The notes: a model not told the origin generated them from the letters alone. DNA of 64,000 nt from Thinopyrum elongatum (GCA_011799875.1 CM022302.1:201110086-201174085), one strand, 5' to 3'; positions 34,543 to 47,600 are shown, counted from the first letter of the stretch. Translations and numbers: made by a program.

Positions 34543-34879
34543 GGCTTTCTGGCAAACTAGGGGACGGTTGATGCGGGCTAGGGGATCGAAAGGTGGGGGA
34601 ATGGGCTGGAGAGGAGGTGTGGTTTTTGGGCAATGGTGACCGGCCGGCAAGTAGCTGGCATACGCCGAGCAACGAAGGTTCTAGTGTGAATAGTGGTTCC
34701 GATGATGACCGGTCAATCGGTTTTGACTATGCGGAGTTTGCAAAGCCGGACGGTTGGAGCCTGGAGAGTTGTGGGGTGGGATGGGACCAAAGTTTCAGAG
34801 TTTCACGTGGCAGACGTCTGGACCTCCCCACCATTCATGTCGACGACGAGGCGGTGACTTTGTAAATCTCAAGATGACT

Positions 34880-35520
34880 AGCAAGATGCCCGTGCATTGC
34901 ACGGAACATCAGGATGCATTTTTTATGATATCTCGAGAATTTCATCGAAAAATGGTATCTCGAGAATTTCATCGAAAAATGATATCTCGAGAAAGATGAG
35001 AGATAAGGTGAGGAGGAGTGGGGCGCGGTGGTGATTGGTGGTCGGACTTAGCGGAGGCATGGGGATGGATGACGCCAGCAGCAGCCACCATGCCAGATTG
35101 TTCCAGAGGCTTCCTTTTTTAATTACTCAACAATGAAGTTGTGGGAGATAAGGATGAACGATAGAGGTGCAGGGTATCCTTTTGCAAAATTGCCATAGTT
35201 TGCTTTCTATCCGTCAGATATAGATCGGACGGTCTATATTGCAAGATGGCAGGCACACCATCATCACCGAAAGAGTAGATAGATCTCTACTCTTATCTGT
35301 ACTCTCGGTGATGATGGTGTGCCTGCCATCCTGCAATATATGCCATCCAATTTATATCTGACGGATAGGAAGGAAACTATGGCAATTTTGCAAAAAGATA
35401 CCCACACCCCTCTCCACATTTGCAAATAAGGCCTTCCCTCGTTCATCCTTTTCTCTCACAAGATAAACTACTCATACAAATGCATCTTGATGTTATATGC
35501 AACGCACGTGCATCTTGCTA
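34880..35520. mobile_element. Fold-back (long inverted repeat) element
   Basis: Outer ends CTAGCAAGATGCCCGTGCAT and its near-complement ATGCACGTGCATCTTGCTAG surround a long inner inverted repeat: about 35,165-35,278 pairs with about 35,285-35,412 at roughly 90% identity by eye (CAGGCACACCATCATCACCG against CGGTGATGATGGTGTGCCTG). The halves meet at a short centre near 35,280. TA on either side may be the target duplication. 34,925-34,995 also holds 2-3 copies of ATCTCGAGAATTTCATCGAA. No coding capacity. Transposon class undetermined. Confidence 0.7.
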
Positions 35521-35522
35521 GT

Positions 35523-35920
35523 AGAGGTATGACAGCTCAGTCTCTCGAAGGTACTCTTAGGGGTAGGGTGTGCGTGTGTGCGTTCATAGGGGTGAGTGTA
35601 TGCACGCATGTATGAGCGCTTGCGTCTGTACTGTGTTAAAAAAAGGAGTACTCGAGGTATGCAAGTTCATAAGGAACAGACGGTGTACATCACTCTTGTC
35701 GCGTTCGCATTGCACCCCGGCACGCTGGACCCTCCACGTCGCTCACCGAATGGAACGCACTTCGTCTTGCATTTTCGCTCACTTGTGGGACCGCAGTTGA
35801 GAGCAAACCGACGTCCCTCCCCCTCCCCCGCCCGCGTCATTTATACTAATAGAAGAGAGAGAGGTCGGCCGAGTGTTTCCCTCCATTTTATGCGGAGTAA
35901 ATAAAAATGGAGGGAGTATA
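35523..35920. repeat. Dispersed repeat copy c and Stowaway right end
   Basis: 35,690-35,830 (GTCGCGTTCGCATTGCACCCC, GGAACGCACTTCGTCTTGCA, TGTGGGACCGCA) matches 39,172-39,280. 35,888-35,919 (GCGGAGTAAATAAAAATGGAGGGAGTA) is a Stowaway right end without its left end. Confidence 0.5.
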
Positions 35921-35999
35921 CTACTAGTGCTATGAGCACTGCATACTCTACTGCAGATGTTGTCAGTACTCCACTAGTACTACTACTACTACTATTGGA

Positions 36000-36272
36000 C
36001 AGGGAGCTTAAAAAAAGTTACTATTGGACTGGCTATACGTAGCGAAATCCTAGTAGGAAGAGCATGCACGAGAACAAGCACATTCACGTGTTTGAAAACA
36101 AATTGGAAACCATCTCTGTTTGAATACAAATCTAGCAGTACGTACGAATCTAACAATATTGATTGGGTGTTGTTGAATGTTGATACTTTTTTCTGTAAGT
36201 TTGGTCAAAGTAGAGATACTTTGACTACACATAAAACTTATATGTAAACTAGAAAGGATCGGAGGGAGTATA
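36000..36272. mobile_element. Truncated Stowaway, right end only
   Basis: AT-rich tract with GTTTGGTCAAAGTAGAGATACTTTGAC and an end at AAAGGATCGGAGGGAGTA, typical of Stowaway 3' parts. The left CTCCCTCC end is missing. Its end and the next 15 bp recur in inverted orientation at 36461-36495. Confidence 0.55.
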
Positions 36273-36495
36273 TTGTACGTTCAGAAGCGAAACGAACATT
36301 GAATACCCTTTATATATGATTTGCTGATGCTATGATCACCTGTTCAAAATTTTGAATCCGCCTTAGGTATCACACATGCACCCACTCATTATCTCTTGGT
36401 TTCATCTCGGGGTCCGGCGATCGATTGAAAGAGGACTAGGGTGGGTACAATACGTTCATTTTGCTTTTGAACGTACAATATACTCCCTCCGATCC
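36256..36495. repeat. 35-bp inverted repeat around a Stowaway end
   Basis: 36256-36290 is the reverse complement of 36461-36495 with two mismatches. The match includes the MITE terminus and flanking DNA (TATTGTACGTTCA), so it is an inverted duplication and not two separate insertions. Confidence 0.7.
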
Positions 36496-36499
36496 ACAC

Positions 36500-36948
36500 A
36501 GACCCCCCCGGGTCATTTCTATCATAGAAACACACCAAACCTTTATCTCCTGGCATGACACGCACTTGATCTCTCAACATCAATCGATCTCATCAAGATG
36601 TGTCAGGGCATGAACCGAATGGGATGTCAAAACTAAGATGGGAAGCGACATGTAGTGGAGGCAAAGTGAAACTTTAAACGAACCGTTTGTCTGTATGCAT
36701 GTCGGAAAATTACAACATTGGAAATACAAGCATGGTCTAGGCCCACATGCGAATGATACTCGGCGGAATGTTCAAATGAGGCATGCAGGAGGATGGACTC
36801 GACCGGAGGGCGACATGATCGATGGAGAAGAGGGTTGGAGAGGAATGAGAAATAAGCAACGCCACATGATTATACTTGAACGGCTCAAATAAACATAAAG
36901 TTGTCTCGTTTTCCCTTCCATCTTGGTCACAGAGTAAGATACTCCCTC
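36500..36948. other. Intergenic, no recognised feature
   Basis: No domain-bearing frame, terminal repeats or RNA gene seen. Mixed composition. Confidence 0.4.
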
Positions 36949-37150
36949 CGTTTTTATTTACTCTGCATATTAGGTTTGACTAAAGTCAAACTTCATAAAA
37001 TTTGACCAAATTTATAGAAAAAATATGAACATTTACAATAGCAAATCTATATGATGTGAAAGTATATTCAATAATGAATCTAATGGTATTGATTTGTTAT
37101 TGTATATGTTATTATTTCTGTCTATAAATTTTGTCAAAGTTTACAACCTT
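36949..37150. mobile_element. Stowaway MITE, left end, truncated
   Basis: TACTCCCTCCGTTTTTATTTACTCTGCATATTAGG start, TTGACTAAAGTCAAAC and TTTGACCAAATTTATAG typical of the family, but the right GGAGGGAGTA end is absent; homology fades near 37,150. Confidence 0.65.
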
Positions 37151-37399
37151 CAAACAGTCGGACACCTACATTAGCACACCATCCAGCTACTTAATCAAGT
37201 GTTACACTTCACTAGTTGAAAAGGAAAAGGGTGGTACCGTACCCAAAACCACCACACTTGGGGCTAGGGTAACAACTTGGTACTGTACCACATTTGAACA
37301 AGGGCACAAAAACCACCTGTTCTGCGCCTAATGCGTAACGCGGAGCACTAACGCTCGAATTTGGTCGGGAAAACAGGGAAACCGACATGTGGGGCACAC

Positions 37400-38560
37400 C
37401 TGTTGGGATGATGTGGCACAGACTAGTCCAATGGAGGAGCTGACCCACGACCTCCTCGCCACCGGCAACCGTTCATGTGGGTCGTGGGGGCTAGCAACGT
37501 GGCGCAGCTCCCGCACCGCCACAGGACACGGCGACCGCGGTGAGCGACACACTCATCATCGCTGGACACGCTCGGCTTCAGGGTGCCGAGGGTGGCATTA
37601 GCACTGTGGCACGACCAGCAGATCAGCACCCGGCTCGTCGAGGATGCACGAGGCGCCGAAGTGTGCGCGCGCCGCGACGCGTCCGTGGAGTGTTCTAGCG
37701 CGGCCAACTGCATCCCCAGGACCCGAGACCATGCCGGTCGTCTTGCTTTTTCAATGACATGTGGGGATCGCATGTTAGCAAAGGGTATCTCCAACGTTGC
37801 CACGACCGCAGCTGACTATCCTGGCACACCAGAAACCCTCGTCCCTCGCGTCGTCGCACGGTGCGTTCCCAGCCGGCGGCAACTGCCCGCATTCATGCCG
37901 TCCGTCCGTATGCCGTCATTACGAGGCTCGGTGCCCGAGGAACCAACTCCGGTGACTTAATGATGCACCCGGACGCTTGGCCTCACCGGAATGCGCTACT
38001 TAAAGCGGCAACGCCCAGCTAAACTCCACACCATAGCGCATCCTCCTGCTACCTGGCACGGTGGCACCACATCCACCATGACCGCGAGCGCGAACGCTCT
38101 GCGGGAGAGCTTGTCTTTGGGGATGAAGCTCGAGGTCGCCGCCCTCACTCAAGTTGCCGCTCGCAACGCAATAGTGGCATAGCCGGACACGGACGCGACC
38201 GCACAAGCAGTGGCCATGCTGGCGGCCGACGACGGGAGCACCGTCAGCCACTCGTCCTACTTGCCGCCATCCAACGTTCGGTGGCGCATGTGGCAGGTGA
38301 AGCGACGGACCGTCCATGTCCATCATCATTGACCTCACATCCACCGGCACCGCCGAGGTCGGGGACTCCTCCGAGGATGAGTAGGGCATGGGAGGCAGCA
38401 GGGCATGGTGTGCCAACTGGCGGGTCCGTCTCCCGTGTTCTACTCTTCCTCACCAGAGACCGCACCTTCACTTCACGGGTCTTGAACCCTGCCCCCGTAC
38501 ATGGAGATGGCAGATGGAGGACGTCGTTCGCCGCTGTAGAAAAGGTTTAGGGTCGGGTTT
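37400..38560 (+). other. GC-rich region with degenerate coding fragment
   Basis: No intact gene. A plus-strand fragment at about 38,080-38,380 reads MTASANALRESLSLG and LEVAALTQVAARNAIVA, then a TAG, and near 38,325-38,385, in another frame, ends IIDLTSTGTAEVGDSSEDE before a stop. This looks like the remains of a host-type coding sequence, perhaps captured by the transposon; family not recognised. Confidence 0.3.
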
Positions 38561-38759
38561 CTTTTATTTTTCTGTCCTATAAAAGTTCGAAATGTAATGA
38601 AAATCTACCGTGTTTGCATGAATCTCCTCCGGTGTATATGAACTTTCACAATAATAGTAAGATATATTGTAGGAGTATGAAAATATATGGAATGATGATT
38701 CGTTTTTGTGTGTATAAACTTAGAAGGTTTGACCCGAGACAAAGCTAACATGCGAAGTA

Positions 38760-39640
38760 AATAAACACATAGGGTCTACATACACAATTTATCTTAGGCA
38801 CTCCAATAGTACGTCCACTACACATTCACGCATTTCACATCTTTCTACATCTACGGGATCCTACGAAAGGGTTAACGTAAATTGCCTCTCTCTCTCCCCC
38901 CTAATTTTCATGGTGGTGGGCCCCTCCCTCCCCAATCTCCAATCAAAAGCCCACATGTTTCACATTACGTTAATTACGTAACTGGGATTACGTAGGTGTA
39001 GCATTACTCATCCTAAAAAAACAACTAACCCAACCTCCCAGCATATCGCGTGGGAAAAGATCCGGCCGCGTCGTTTTAGTCGGGATTACCGGATTACTAG
39101 TAGTAGTATCGATGGATCGCGCGAAGCACCAAGTTTAAAAGGAAAAAAGGCGGTACACTCACAACACGCCTGTCGCGGTCGCATTGCACCCCTCACACAG
39201 TCGGTCCTGCACACGGCTCACGCAAACGGAGCGCGCTTCAGCTTGCCTCTTCACTGACATGTGGGACCGCACTTGGAGAAACCGACCATGCGCCAAACTC
39301 CCCCGCCCACCGCGTGAAAATTCCCCCCAAATCCCAAATTCAACCGCCCTTCGGCCAACTAGCCAATAATATTCCCCAAACCCCCCCGGCCCCTCCACTC
39401 CATTCGCTCCGCCAAAGCCGCCCTCCCCGCCGCGCCGATACGTCGGCACCGCGGTTCGTCGAGGGGACGCACGGCGATCCTCTCGCTCCCACAGTACGCT
39501 CTCGTAGACTACCATCCTCTAGCCACGCCGCCACCGCTGGCGACGTTCTTGTGGAGATGCACGGCGGTCAGCTTCTCCCACGGTACGCGCATTCTAGACT
39601 GAGGCCCCGTGCATGTCGGAGTAGCGTTGAATGTTAGCTG
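38760..39640 (+). promoter_or_regulatory. Dispersed repeat copy d and likely TNP2 leader
   Basis: 38,790-38,855 and 39,040-39,330 are copies of the dispersed repeat seen at 17 kb, 33 kb and 35.7 kb. 39,380-39,590 is GC-rich and leader-like with ATGCACGGCGG near 39,557 and a possible donor CACG/GTACGC at about 39,580. About 500 bp of T-rich, intron-like DNA follows before the TNP2 start. I infer a non-coding first exon of the transposase gene. Confidence 0.35.
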
Positions 39641-40120
39641 ATAGACGCTGTTAATCTCACTGTTTGCCGAAATAGTTTATAGTCAATATGGTCTGCTTAA
39701 GAAGCTTCCTTGCCCTGTTCTGCACTCAATCTGCTTAGCTGAGATGGCATGCCACGCCCGATTAGTTGCTAAAATATCCTGCCATATATTTATTGTGACG
39801 TAGATTGCCATGGTCTAGTAGCCAATCTGTTAGGTGAAATAGCTCTACACCGTTTTATACTCGATCTTTGTTGCTGAGATGGCCTTCGATGGCTGTGTGC
39901 TTGGCCCCATTGACTGCTGAAACAGCCTGCCATAATTTAGCACTCAAATCTGTTTGCTGAATTAGCTTTACATATATATTTCATTACTTAGATCTGCTTG
40001 TCCAAATATCTTGCCATAGCTTTAGACATTGACCTAGGTATTTTTTTCTGGACTTCATAAAAGAGCATATATGATTTTCCTGTAATATCTAGTAGAAGAA
40101 CTAATTTGTATGTCTAATAG

Positions 40121-43100
40121 ATGGATAGGACTTGGATAACTTCTGCTTGAAGATTCTCCGCTGCATATGTCGAGGGGGTTGAAAACTTCTTGAACTTTAT
40201 CAGAGCTGAGTACGGTTGTCCGAAATCAGATTTGCTCTGCCCGTGTAGCAGTTGTATGAATTCAGTTACAAGACCCCAGTCAACTGTGCAAAATCATCTA
40301 CACTTGTATGGGATGTCGGTCACATATACTAGGTGGGTTCATCATGGTGAAGCTGTGAACGTCAATGTTACTTACTATGTGGAAGCAGCAGATCACCATC
40401 TTGATCTGCCTGATGCTCAGGTGGAAGAGGAGGAGGAGGTGGTGGTGGCAGAGCCAGTGAGTTTGACCAACATTGAAACAATGCTACGAAATGCTCGCGT
40501 ATTTTGTGAACTTTCACATGCAGAAGAAAAACGGTGGGCCTGCATATTGGAACAATGCAACGTGGCTGTCACCCCAGGAAATAGGCTGTCAGTATTCTCA
40601 GCTATGGTCACCTTTCTTCAGGTGAAGACATCTGAGCGGATGACCAACAAATCATTCAATGCGATGTTGGCTGTTTTCCGCAAATCTTTCTAGATGCGTC
40701 TGAGCTGCCACACACCTACAATAAAATGAAGAATTTCCTTCGTGTAGTTGGAATTGGATATGATATGATCCATGTTTGTAAGAATAATTGTGTTCTATTC
40801 CGGAAGGATTATGCCAACTTAAGTGAATTCCCAAAATGCAAATCATCAAGATGGAAAGATGGCGATGCTGTGAAGATGATTCCTCATAATGTTCTGAGAC
40901 ATTTTCCAATTATACCAAGATTGCAGAGGTTGTTTCATGATGCTGAAACAAGAGAGGATGTACTGTGGCATTCTAGGAACCATGAGTATAGAGATCAGAA
41001 TGTAATGAGCCATCCATCTCATGGTAGTGACTGGAAAAGCTTCAATCAGAAACACAAAAAGTTTTCTGCTGACCCGAGAAACATTAGACTTGGCCTAGCT
41101 ACAGATGGATTTAACCCATTTGGCCACCAGAGCGCCACATATAGCATGTGGCCAGTGCTTGTTATCCCTTACAACATGCCTCCAAATGTCTACACCAAAG
41201 AATCAAACTACATGATGGCCTTGCTCATCCCAGGTCCAAAAAGTCCTGGAAAGAATTTTGATTTATTCATGGAGCCTCTTGTGGAGGAACTTCAACAGTT
41301 ATGGAGGGGTGTTCTCACTCGAGACCTATATAGCAGCCCACCAGCTGATTTCTCTCTGCGTGCTGTTATACTTTGGTGCATCCATGATTATCCGGCTTTG
41401 GGCACTATGTCAGGGCGAAAGACACATGGTTACAATGTATGTGTTCGCTGTGACAAGAATCTGCTGTCATACGCAATACTTAGCAAGATCTGTTACATTG
41501 GACACCGCCGTTTCCTTGCCAAGGACAAGCCGTGTCCTAAAAAATACCGAAGACATGTGTTCAATGCAAAGCATGAAAACCGTGATGCGCCAAAGAGGCT
41601 CACCGGCGATGAGTTGCAAGTGGAATTAGAGAAGGTCAGGCATATTACACCAGGAAACCATCCTGATAATGGTAGTGGGAAAAGGAAGCGTGGCAGGGTA
41701 GAAGAGAGATTATTGTTTACCCGCAGGTCCAGTTTGTGGGACTTGGAGTATTGGAAAGATTTGGATCAGCGGCATAATCTTGATGTGATGCACATCGATA
41801 AAAATATATGTGACAGCATTATCGGCACACTTCTTAATATTGAAGGCAAGACGAAAGATACCTTAAAATCTAGGATTGATTTGAGACACCTGGGTATCAG
41901 AAAGGATTTGCAGGTGGAAGATGAAGGTAAACCACGGGATATGGCACCAGCTGTGTACGTCTTGGACAAGGTAAAAAGAAAAGAATTCTGCAAGGTCCTG
42001 TCACGTGTGAGATTCCCACATGGATTTGCTTCCAACCCCGAAAGGAGAGTCAGTGCAGATGGAAACAAGGTACAAGGGTTGAAAACTCATGACTGCCACG
42101 TCCTACTTCAAAGGGTTTTACCTGTTATCCTTAGAGGATTGGGCCGCCCTGACTTATACAGAGCAGTTGCAGAGTTGGGACAATTCTTCAGGGAACTCTG
42201 CAGTAGAAATATTAGGATAGATGCTTTGGAGCATCTTAGAGACAAGATACCAACTATCCTATGCGACCTTGAGAAGATATATCCTCCAGCCTTCTTTGAT
42301 GTGATGGTGCATTTGGTTGTTCATCTACCTGATGAGGCACTACTTAGAGGTCCAATATAGTATGGCTGGATGTACCCTATTGAAAGGCGACTAGGCACTT
42401 TCAAGGGCTATGTTAGGAATAGAGCTAGACCTGAGGGTTCCATTGCAGAGGCCTACATTGCTACAGAAGCGTTGACATTCTGCTCAAAATACATTGAAAT
42501 AGCTGATGAGCTTAGCAAAGAGGTGGGTGAAGACAATCCCAAGCTCAATGTTTTCAATTGTTCTGTTCGAGTTACAGGGAAGAGTCGACAAGACGACAAA
42601 CCTAAAGATTTGGACAAAATGGTTTGGTATGTGTTGAATAACTGTCCTGAGATTCTACCTTATATCGAGTAAGTGCTAAGTACTGCAGCTTATACATCAT
42701 AATCTACTAAACTTGCAGCACATTCTTATATATTTAGATGTTTGACGCGATCACTACGTTGTGCTGCATGTACAAAAAGGAGTTACTGCCGCAAAATCCA
42801 AGTAACATTGACAAACTGGTTATGGCAGGATTTGCGAAATGGTTCAAGAACCATGTAAGCTTTTGAATTGCACGGTCAGTTTTTTAATATATTGAGTACA
42901 TAAGATGATCAGCTTGTCTATTTTCTAACCATAGGTTAAGAAGATGTGGGAGGATGGGCAGGCAGTTAATGATGCCCTTTACGCACTAGCAATGGGTCCT
43001 GATACTCGGGTAAGACATTATGAATCTTGCGTTGTTGGAGATGTGCACTACAACACCCTTGCACGTGACGAAGGAAGGAAGACACAAAACAGTGCCATCA

Positions 43101-43638
43101 TGAGCACGGATAAGTACGGTGAAGAGACAACTGAAATTTATGCTAACATAACAAACATTGTTCAGTTGCAGTATATCTCCAGTTTCGAGGTTCATCGGTT
43201 TGTGGTTCTGGTGTGCTGTTGTTGGTATAACCTGTTTTCCAGGATCGCAAAACCCAGAGCTGATGATTATTTCAAATCCATCAATGTCAAGGCGGCATAC
43301 CAGACCTACGAGCCTTTTATTTTGGCAAATCAAGCAACACAGATATTTTCTTGGAAGACACATTTGCACGTAGCGATGACTAGAGAGTATTGCAAAGGTT
43401 TGACCAGAGGAATTCGTTTAATGAAGTTGCACAACAAGATGATGCTTACACTGCTCCTGTTGTAGAAGATTCCACAGATGTTCCTAATATCTTTGAGAAC
43501 CATCACGTCAATGACGCTGGCGAAAAGATTGCCTGTCGGGCTGTGGACATACGAGAGTTGATCAATAAGACGCCAACGTTCGAGGACATTGAGGATGAAG
43601 AAGAAGATGACACTAGGGGGAATTACGATTTAGACTGA
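40121..43638 (+). pseudogene. TNP2-type CACTA transposase, decayed
   Basis: Start ATG 40121 (MDRTWITSA), in frame with the transposase-associated N-terminal domain at 40190-40690 (CPKSDLLCPCSSCMN). A frameshift near 40680 leads into the TNP2 domain (KMKNFLRVVGIGYDMIHVC, HGYNVCVRCDKN, RHNLDVMHIDKN) to 42357. DUF4218 follows (YGWMYPIERRLGTFKGYVRN). Introns at about 42671-42737 and 42855-42934 (acceptors TATTTAG and AACCATAG) flank a 39-codon exon. The last exon has DUF4216 (RKTQNSAIMS, SINVKAAYQTYEPFILANQA). Damage: TGA 40148, TAG 42358, a one-base loss at about 43345-43350, TAG 43381, and a donor that seems to lack one G at 42671. Full domain order, so once autonomous. Family identity is clear. 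Confidence 0.9.
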
Positions 43639-44146
43639 TACACATGGCGAAGATGTTGACACTGCTGCTGCGGATGATGATTAGATTGCTTTTGTCGTAT
43701 TTGCCTGTCAGAAGACTTTTTTTTATCTACTATGTGATATTGTGTTTGCTATGACAACTGAAACCTGATGAAGTTGTTGTTTAGTATTTTGCTGTGAGAA
43801 CATCACTTATTATGTATGTTGATTTGTGTTTGGTGATTGTATGACGACTAAAACATGATGACATTATTGTTTAGTTGTACTCATATTTGGCTGTGAAACT
43901 TGTATTTGATGACACAGTTTGCTGTTGGACTACAATTTGCTCGACGTCTTCGAATGGGAACAAAGCTGACTCGACAGGGCCTCTGCTAATTTATTTATTT
44001 ATTAGCAAAAGGGCCTCTGCTATTTATTTATTTATGAGCAAAAGGGTATACCCCCTGATTTCTGTTAATAGAAATCATTAGATGTTCACAACACTACGCC
44101 CAGCCTGCTAAACAGGTTTCATTCATTACTAGTTTCAGCAAAGTGC
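43639..44146. other. Spacer between convergent TNP2 and GRF genes
   Basis: AT-rich 3' region. Two direct copies of GGGCCTCTGCTA-TTTATTTATT at about 43,978 and 44,018. No gene. Confidence 0.5.
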
Positions 44147-44236
44147 TCATGTCATAGCCACTGAATACATCACGAGTGCTACATACACTGCAAATAAAGA
44201 GACAATCATCCTACAGAGCACATCGATTTTGCCCAT
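44147..44236 (-). pseudogene. C-terminal piece of the split GRF-finger membrane gene
   Basis: On the minus strand, codons from ATG-GGC at 44236 run open to TGA at 44149-44147 and encode 29 residues ending in a hydrophobic stretch (MIVSLFAVYVALVMYSVAM), a likely single membrane segment. The ATGGG is the target duplication of Tat B. The reading frame matches exactly the frame that breaks off at 59452 on the other side of the 15-kb insertion. Assigned as the missing end of that gene. Confidence 0.75.
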
Positions 44237-44607
44237 TGTCGTGGGTTTATCACGGCAGATGCCCTAGTGAAAGGACTTAGGTGTGGAGCCATCGCAACAT
44301 AGGTTAGCTCGAAGGGGTTAAACAGGACAAAGGACACAAAGGATTTACACAGGTTCGGCCCCTCACAACGAGGTAAAAGCCTATGTCCTGCTTCTCGTTG
44401 TATTGCTTGAGTCTCGATTACAAGGGAGCGAATACCCTTGACCTAGCTCTCGATCGATCGTTTCTTGGCCTAAGCCGTCGTCGGGTCTCGCCTTTATATA
44501 CACAGGTCGAGGCCCGAGGCTTACAAGAGTCTAAGCCGGATCACACAACGTGATCGGCCGGGTATCTAAATTGCCTTGTCTTAACAGACGAGTCATCGTA
44601 TGGCGGT
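44237..44607 (-). repeat. Truncated 3' LTR of Tat B
   Basis: 371 bp aligned base for base in length with the first 371 bp (plus-strand order) of the 5' LTR; similarity ends at TATGGCGGT, after which integrase coding sequence follows directly. A TTTATATACACAGG block at 44491-44504 corresponds to the one in the other LTR. Confidence 0.88.
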
Positions 44608-47600
44608 GCATATCTGATTGATCTTGGATTAACCGGAGCACCAAGTCGCCCTCTTGAAAGGTTCGGGTCTTGACTCTGCGGCTGTGATAGCGACGCAGAT
44701 CTTGCTGATAAATTGCCGAACAAGCCGCCGCAAGGTCATGCTCCTCATCCAACACATCAAGTGCATCTTGACGTGCCATCTCATTAACACCTTCAACATA
44801 AGCCGCCACACGAGGCGAGTCATGATGGATATTGCTTGGAAGAACCGCCTCTGCCCCATAGACCATAAAGAAAGGCGTATAGCCTATTGACCTGTTAGGG
44901 GTGGTGTTGATACACCAAAGTACTGAAGGTAACTCCTCCACCCAACAACCCGGTGTTCTCTGCAAAGGAACCATAAGCCGAGGCTTTATACCTCTCAAGA
45001 TTTCTTGGTTGGCCCTCTCAGCTTGACCATTAGACTATGGATGAGCCACTGAGGAAACGTCAAGACGAATATGCTCCTGTTGACAGAATTCTCTCATAGC
45101 GCCCTCAGACAAATTAGTGCCATTATCAGTTATGATACTATGAGGGTAACCAAATCGGAAGATTATTTTCTTTATGAATTGAACCGCCGTTGCCGCATCA
45201 TACTTGCTGACCGGCTCTGCCTCAACCCACTTGGTGAATTTGTCAACCGCCACCAAGAGGTGGGTTTTCTTATCCTTAGACCTTTTGAAAGGTCCGACCA
45301 TATCCAGCCCCCAGACCGCAAACGGCCAAGTAATTGGAATCATCCTCAATTCTTGAGCCGGCACATGAGCCCGTCGAGAGAATTTTTGACATCCATCACA
45401 CTTACTGACAAGATCCTCTGCATCAGCATGGGCTGTTAACCAGTAAAATCCATGACGGAAAGCTTTAGCCACTAAGGATTTAGAGCCGGCGTGATGACCA
45501 CTATCACCTTCATGGATTTCCCTTGAAATCTCACGGCCCTCTTCAGGAGAAACACAACGGTGGAACACACCTGTGACGCTACATCGGTGTAACTCGCCAT
45601 TGACAATAGTCATTGATTTAGATCGCCGGGTTATCTGTCTGGCCAGAGTTTCATCCTCAGGTAGCTTGCCCCGGGTCATATAAGCCAAATATGGAACTGT
45701 CCAATCCAGAATAGCATGAAGAGCCGCCACCAACTGCACCTCCGGGTCAGGAATAGCAATATCCTCTTCTGATGGCAATTTGACTGAAGGATTATTCAAC
45801 ACATCAAGAAATACATTAGGGGGCACTGGCTTACGTTGAGACCCAAGACGGCTCAAAGCATCAGCCGCCTCATTCTTCCTTCGATCAAGATGCTCCACCT
45901 GGTAACCTTTGAAGTGACCAGCAATATTATCAACCACCCGACAATAAGCCGCTATGAGCGGGTCCTTGGAATCCCATGTGCCTGAGACTTGCTGAGCTAC
46001 CAGGTCTGAGTCGCCGAAACACCTGACCCGGCTTAAATTCATCTCCTTGGCCATACGAAGGCCATGAAGCAAAGCCTCATATTCAGCTGCATTGTTAGTG
46101 CAAGGAAACATTAGCCCTAAAACATAGCAAAATTTGTCACCTCGTAGGGAAGTCAAAATAACTCCAGCCCCCGATCCTTCTAACTTCCTAGACCCATCAA
46201 AATGAATAGTCCAATATGTGTTGTCAGGCTTCTCCTCAGGCGTCTGCAACTCTGTCCAATCATTGATGAAATCCACAAGAACCTGAGACTTGATTGCTGT
46301 TCTTGTCACATATTTCAAACTATGAGGTCCAAGCTCTATTGCCCACTTGGCAACCCGGCCAGTGGCCTCCCTATTTTGAATAATATCTCCTAAGGGAGCA
46401 AAGCTTACTACAGTAATAGGATGACCCAGAAAATAGTGCTTCAGTTTACGGCTTGCCATGAACACCCCATAGACCAATTTCTGCCAATGTGGGTATCGCT
46501 GCTTGGACTCAATTAACACCTCACTGACATAATAAGCCGGCCGCTGCACTGGGTACTCTTTGCCCGTTTCCTTGCGTTCCACTACAATCGCCACACTAAC
46601 AGCCCTGCTGTTGGCAGCCACATATAACAGCAAAGGCTCTTTCTCAATGGGAGCTACAAGGACGGGAGGCTCAGCCAACTGTTTTTTGAGCGCTTCAAAC
46701 GCCTCATTAGCCGCATCACTCCAGACAAAGTGATCTGTTTTCTTCATCATCTGGTACAGAGGAATTGCCTTCTCTCCCAGGCGACTTATGGACCGGCTCA
46801 AAGCTGCAATACGACCCGCCAAGCGCTGAACATCATTGATACATGCCGGCTTAGCCAAGGAAGTAATAGCCTTGATTTTCCCCGAGTTAGCTTCAATACC
46901 TCTCTCCGAGACCAAAAAACCCAAAAGCTTTCCTGCAGGCACACCAAAAACACACTTGGCCGGGTTAAGCATCATTTTATATACCCGAAGATTATCAAAG
47001 GTCTCCTTTAAATCCTCCAACAGAGTCTCCTTCTTTCTGGACTTGACAACAATGTCATCCACATAAGCGTGAACATTACGCCCAATCTGGTCATGGAAAC
47101 AATTCTGGACACAACGCTGATAAGTCGCCTGGGCACTCTTGAGCCCAAAAGGCATGGACACATAGCAGAAAGCCCCAAAAGGTGTAATAAAAGCCATCTT
47201 CTCCTGGTCCTTAACTGCCGTCTTAATCTGATGGTAACCAGAATAAGCATCCAAGAAGCATAAATGCTCACAACCCGCCGTAGCATCTATAATCTGATCA
47301 ATACGGGGGAGAGCAAAAGGATCAGCTGAACAGGCCTTATTAAGGTCCGTGTAATCAACACACATACGCCAAGTGCCATTTTTATTAAGCACCAGCACTG
47401 GGTTAGCCAACCACTCCAGGTGAAAAACTTCAACGATGAACCCGGCCGCCAAGAGCCGGGCCACCTCTTCTCCAATGGCCTTACGTCGCTCCTCGTTGAA
47501 ACAACGAAGAAACTGCTTCACTGGCTTAAATTTAGGATCAATATTGAGAGTGTGCTCAGCGAGTTCTCTCAGTACACCTGGCATGTCTGAAGGCTTCCAT

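Noticed and set aside
37583..37960. 125-codon frame, plus strand
   Set aside because: GC-rich DNA with overlapping opposite-strand frame, no domain; kept only as part of the degenerate region.
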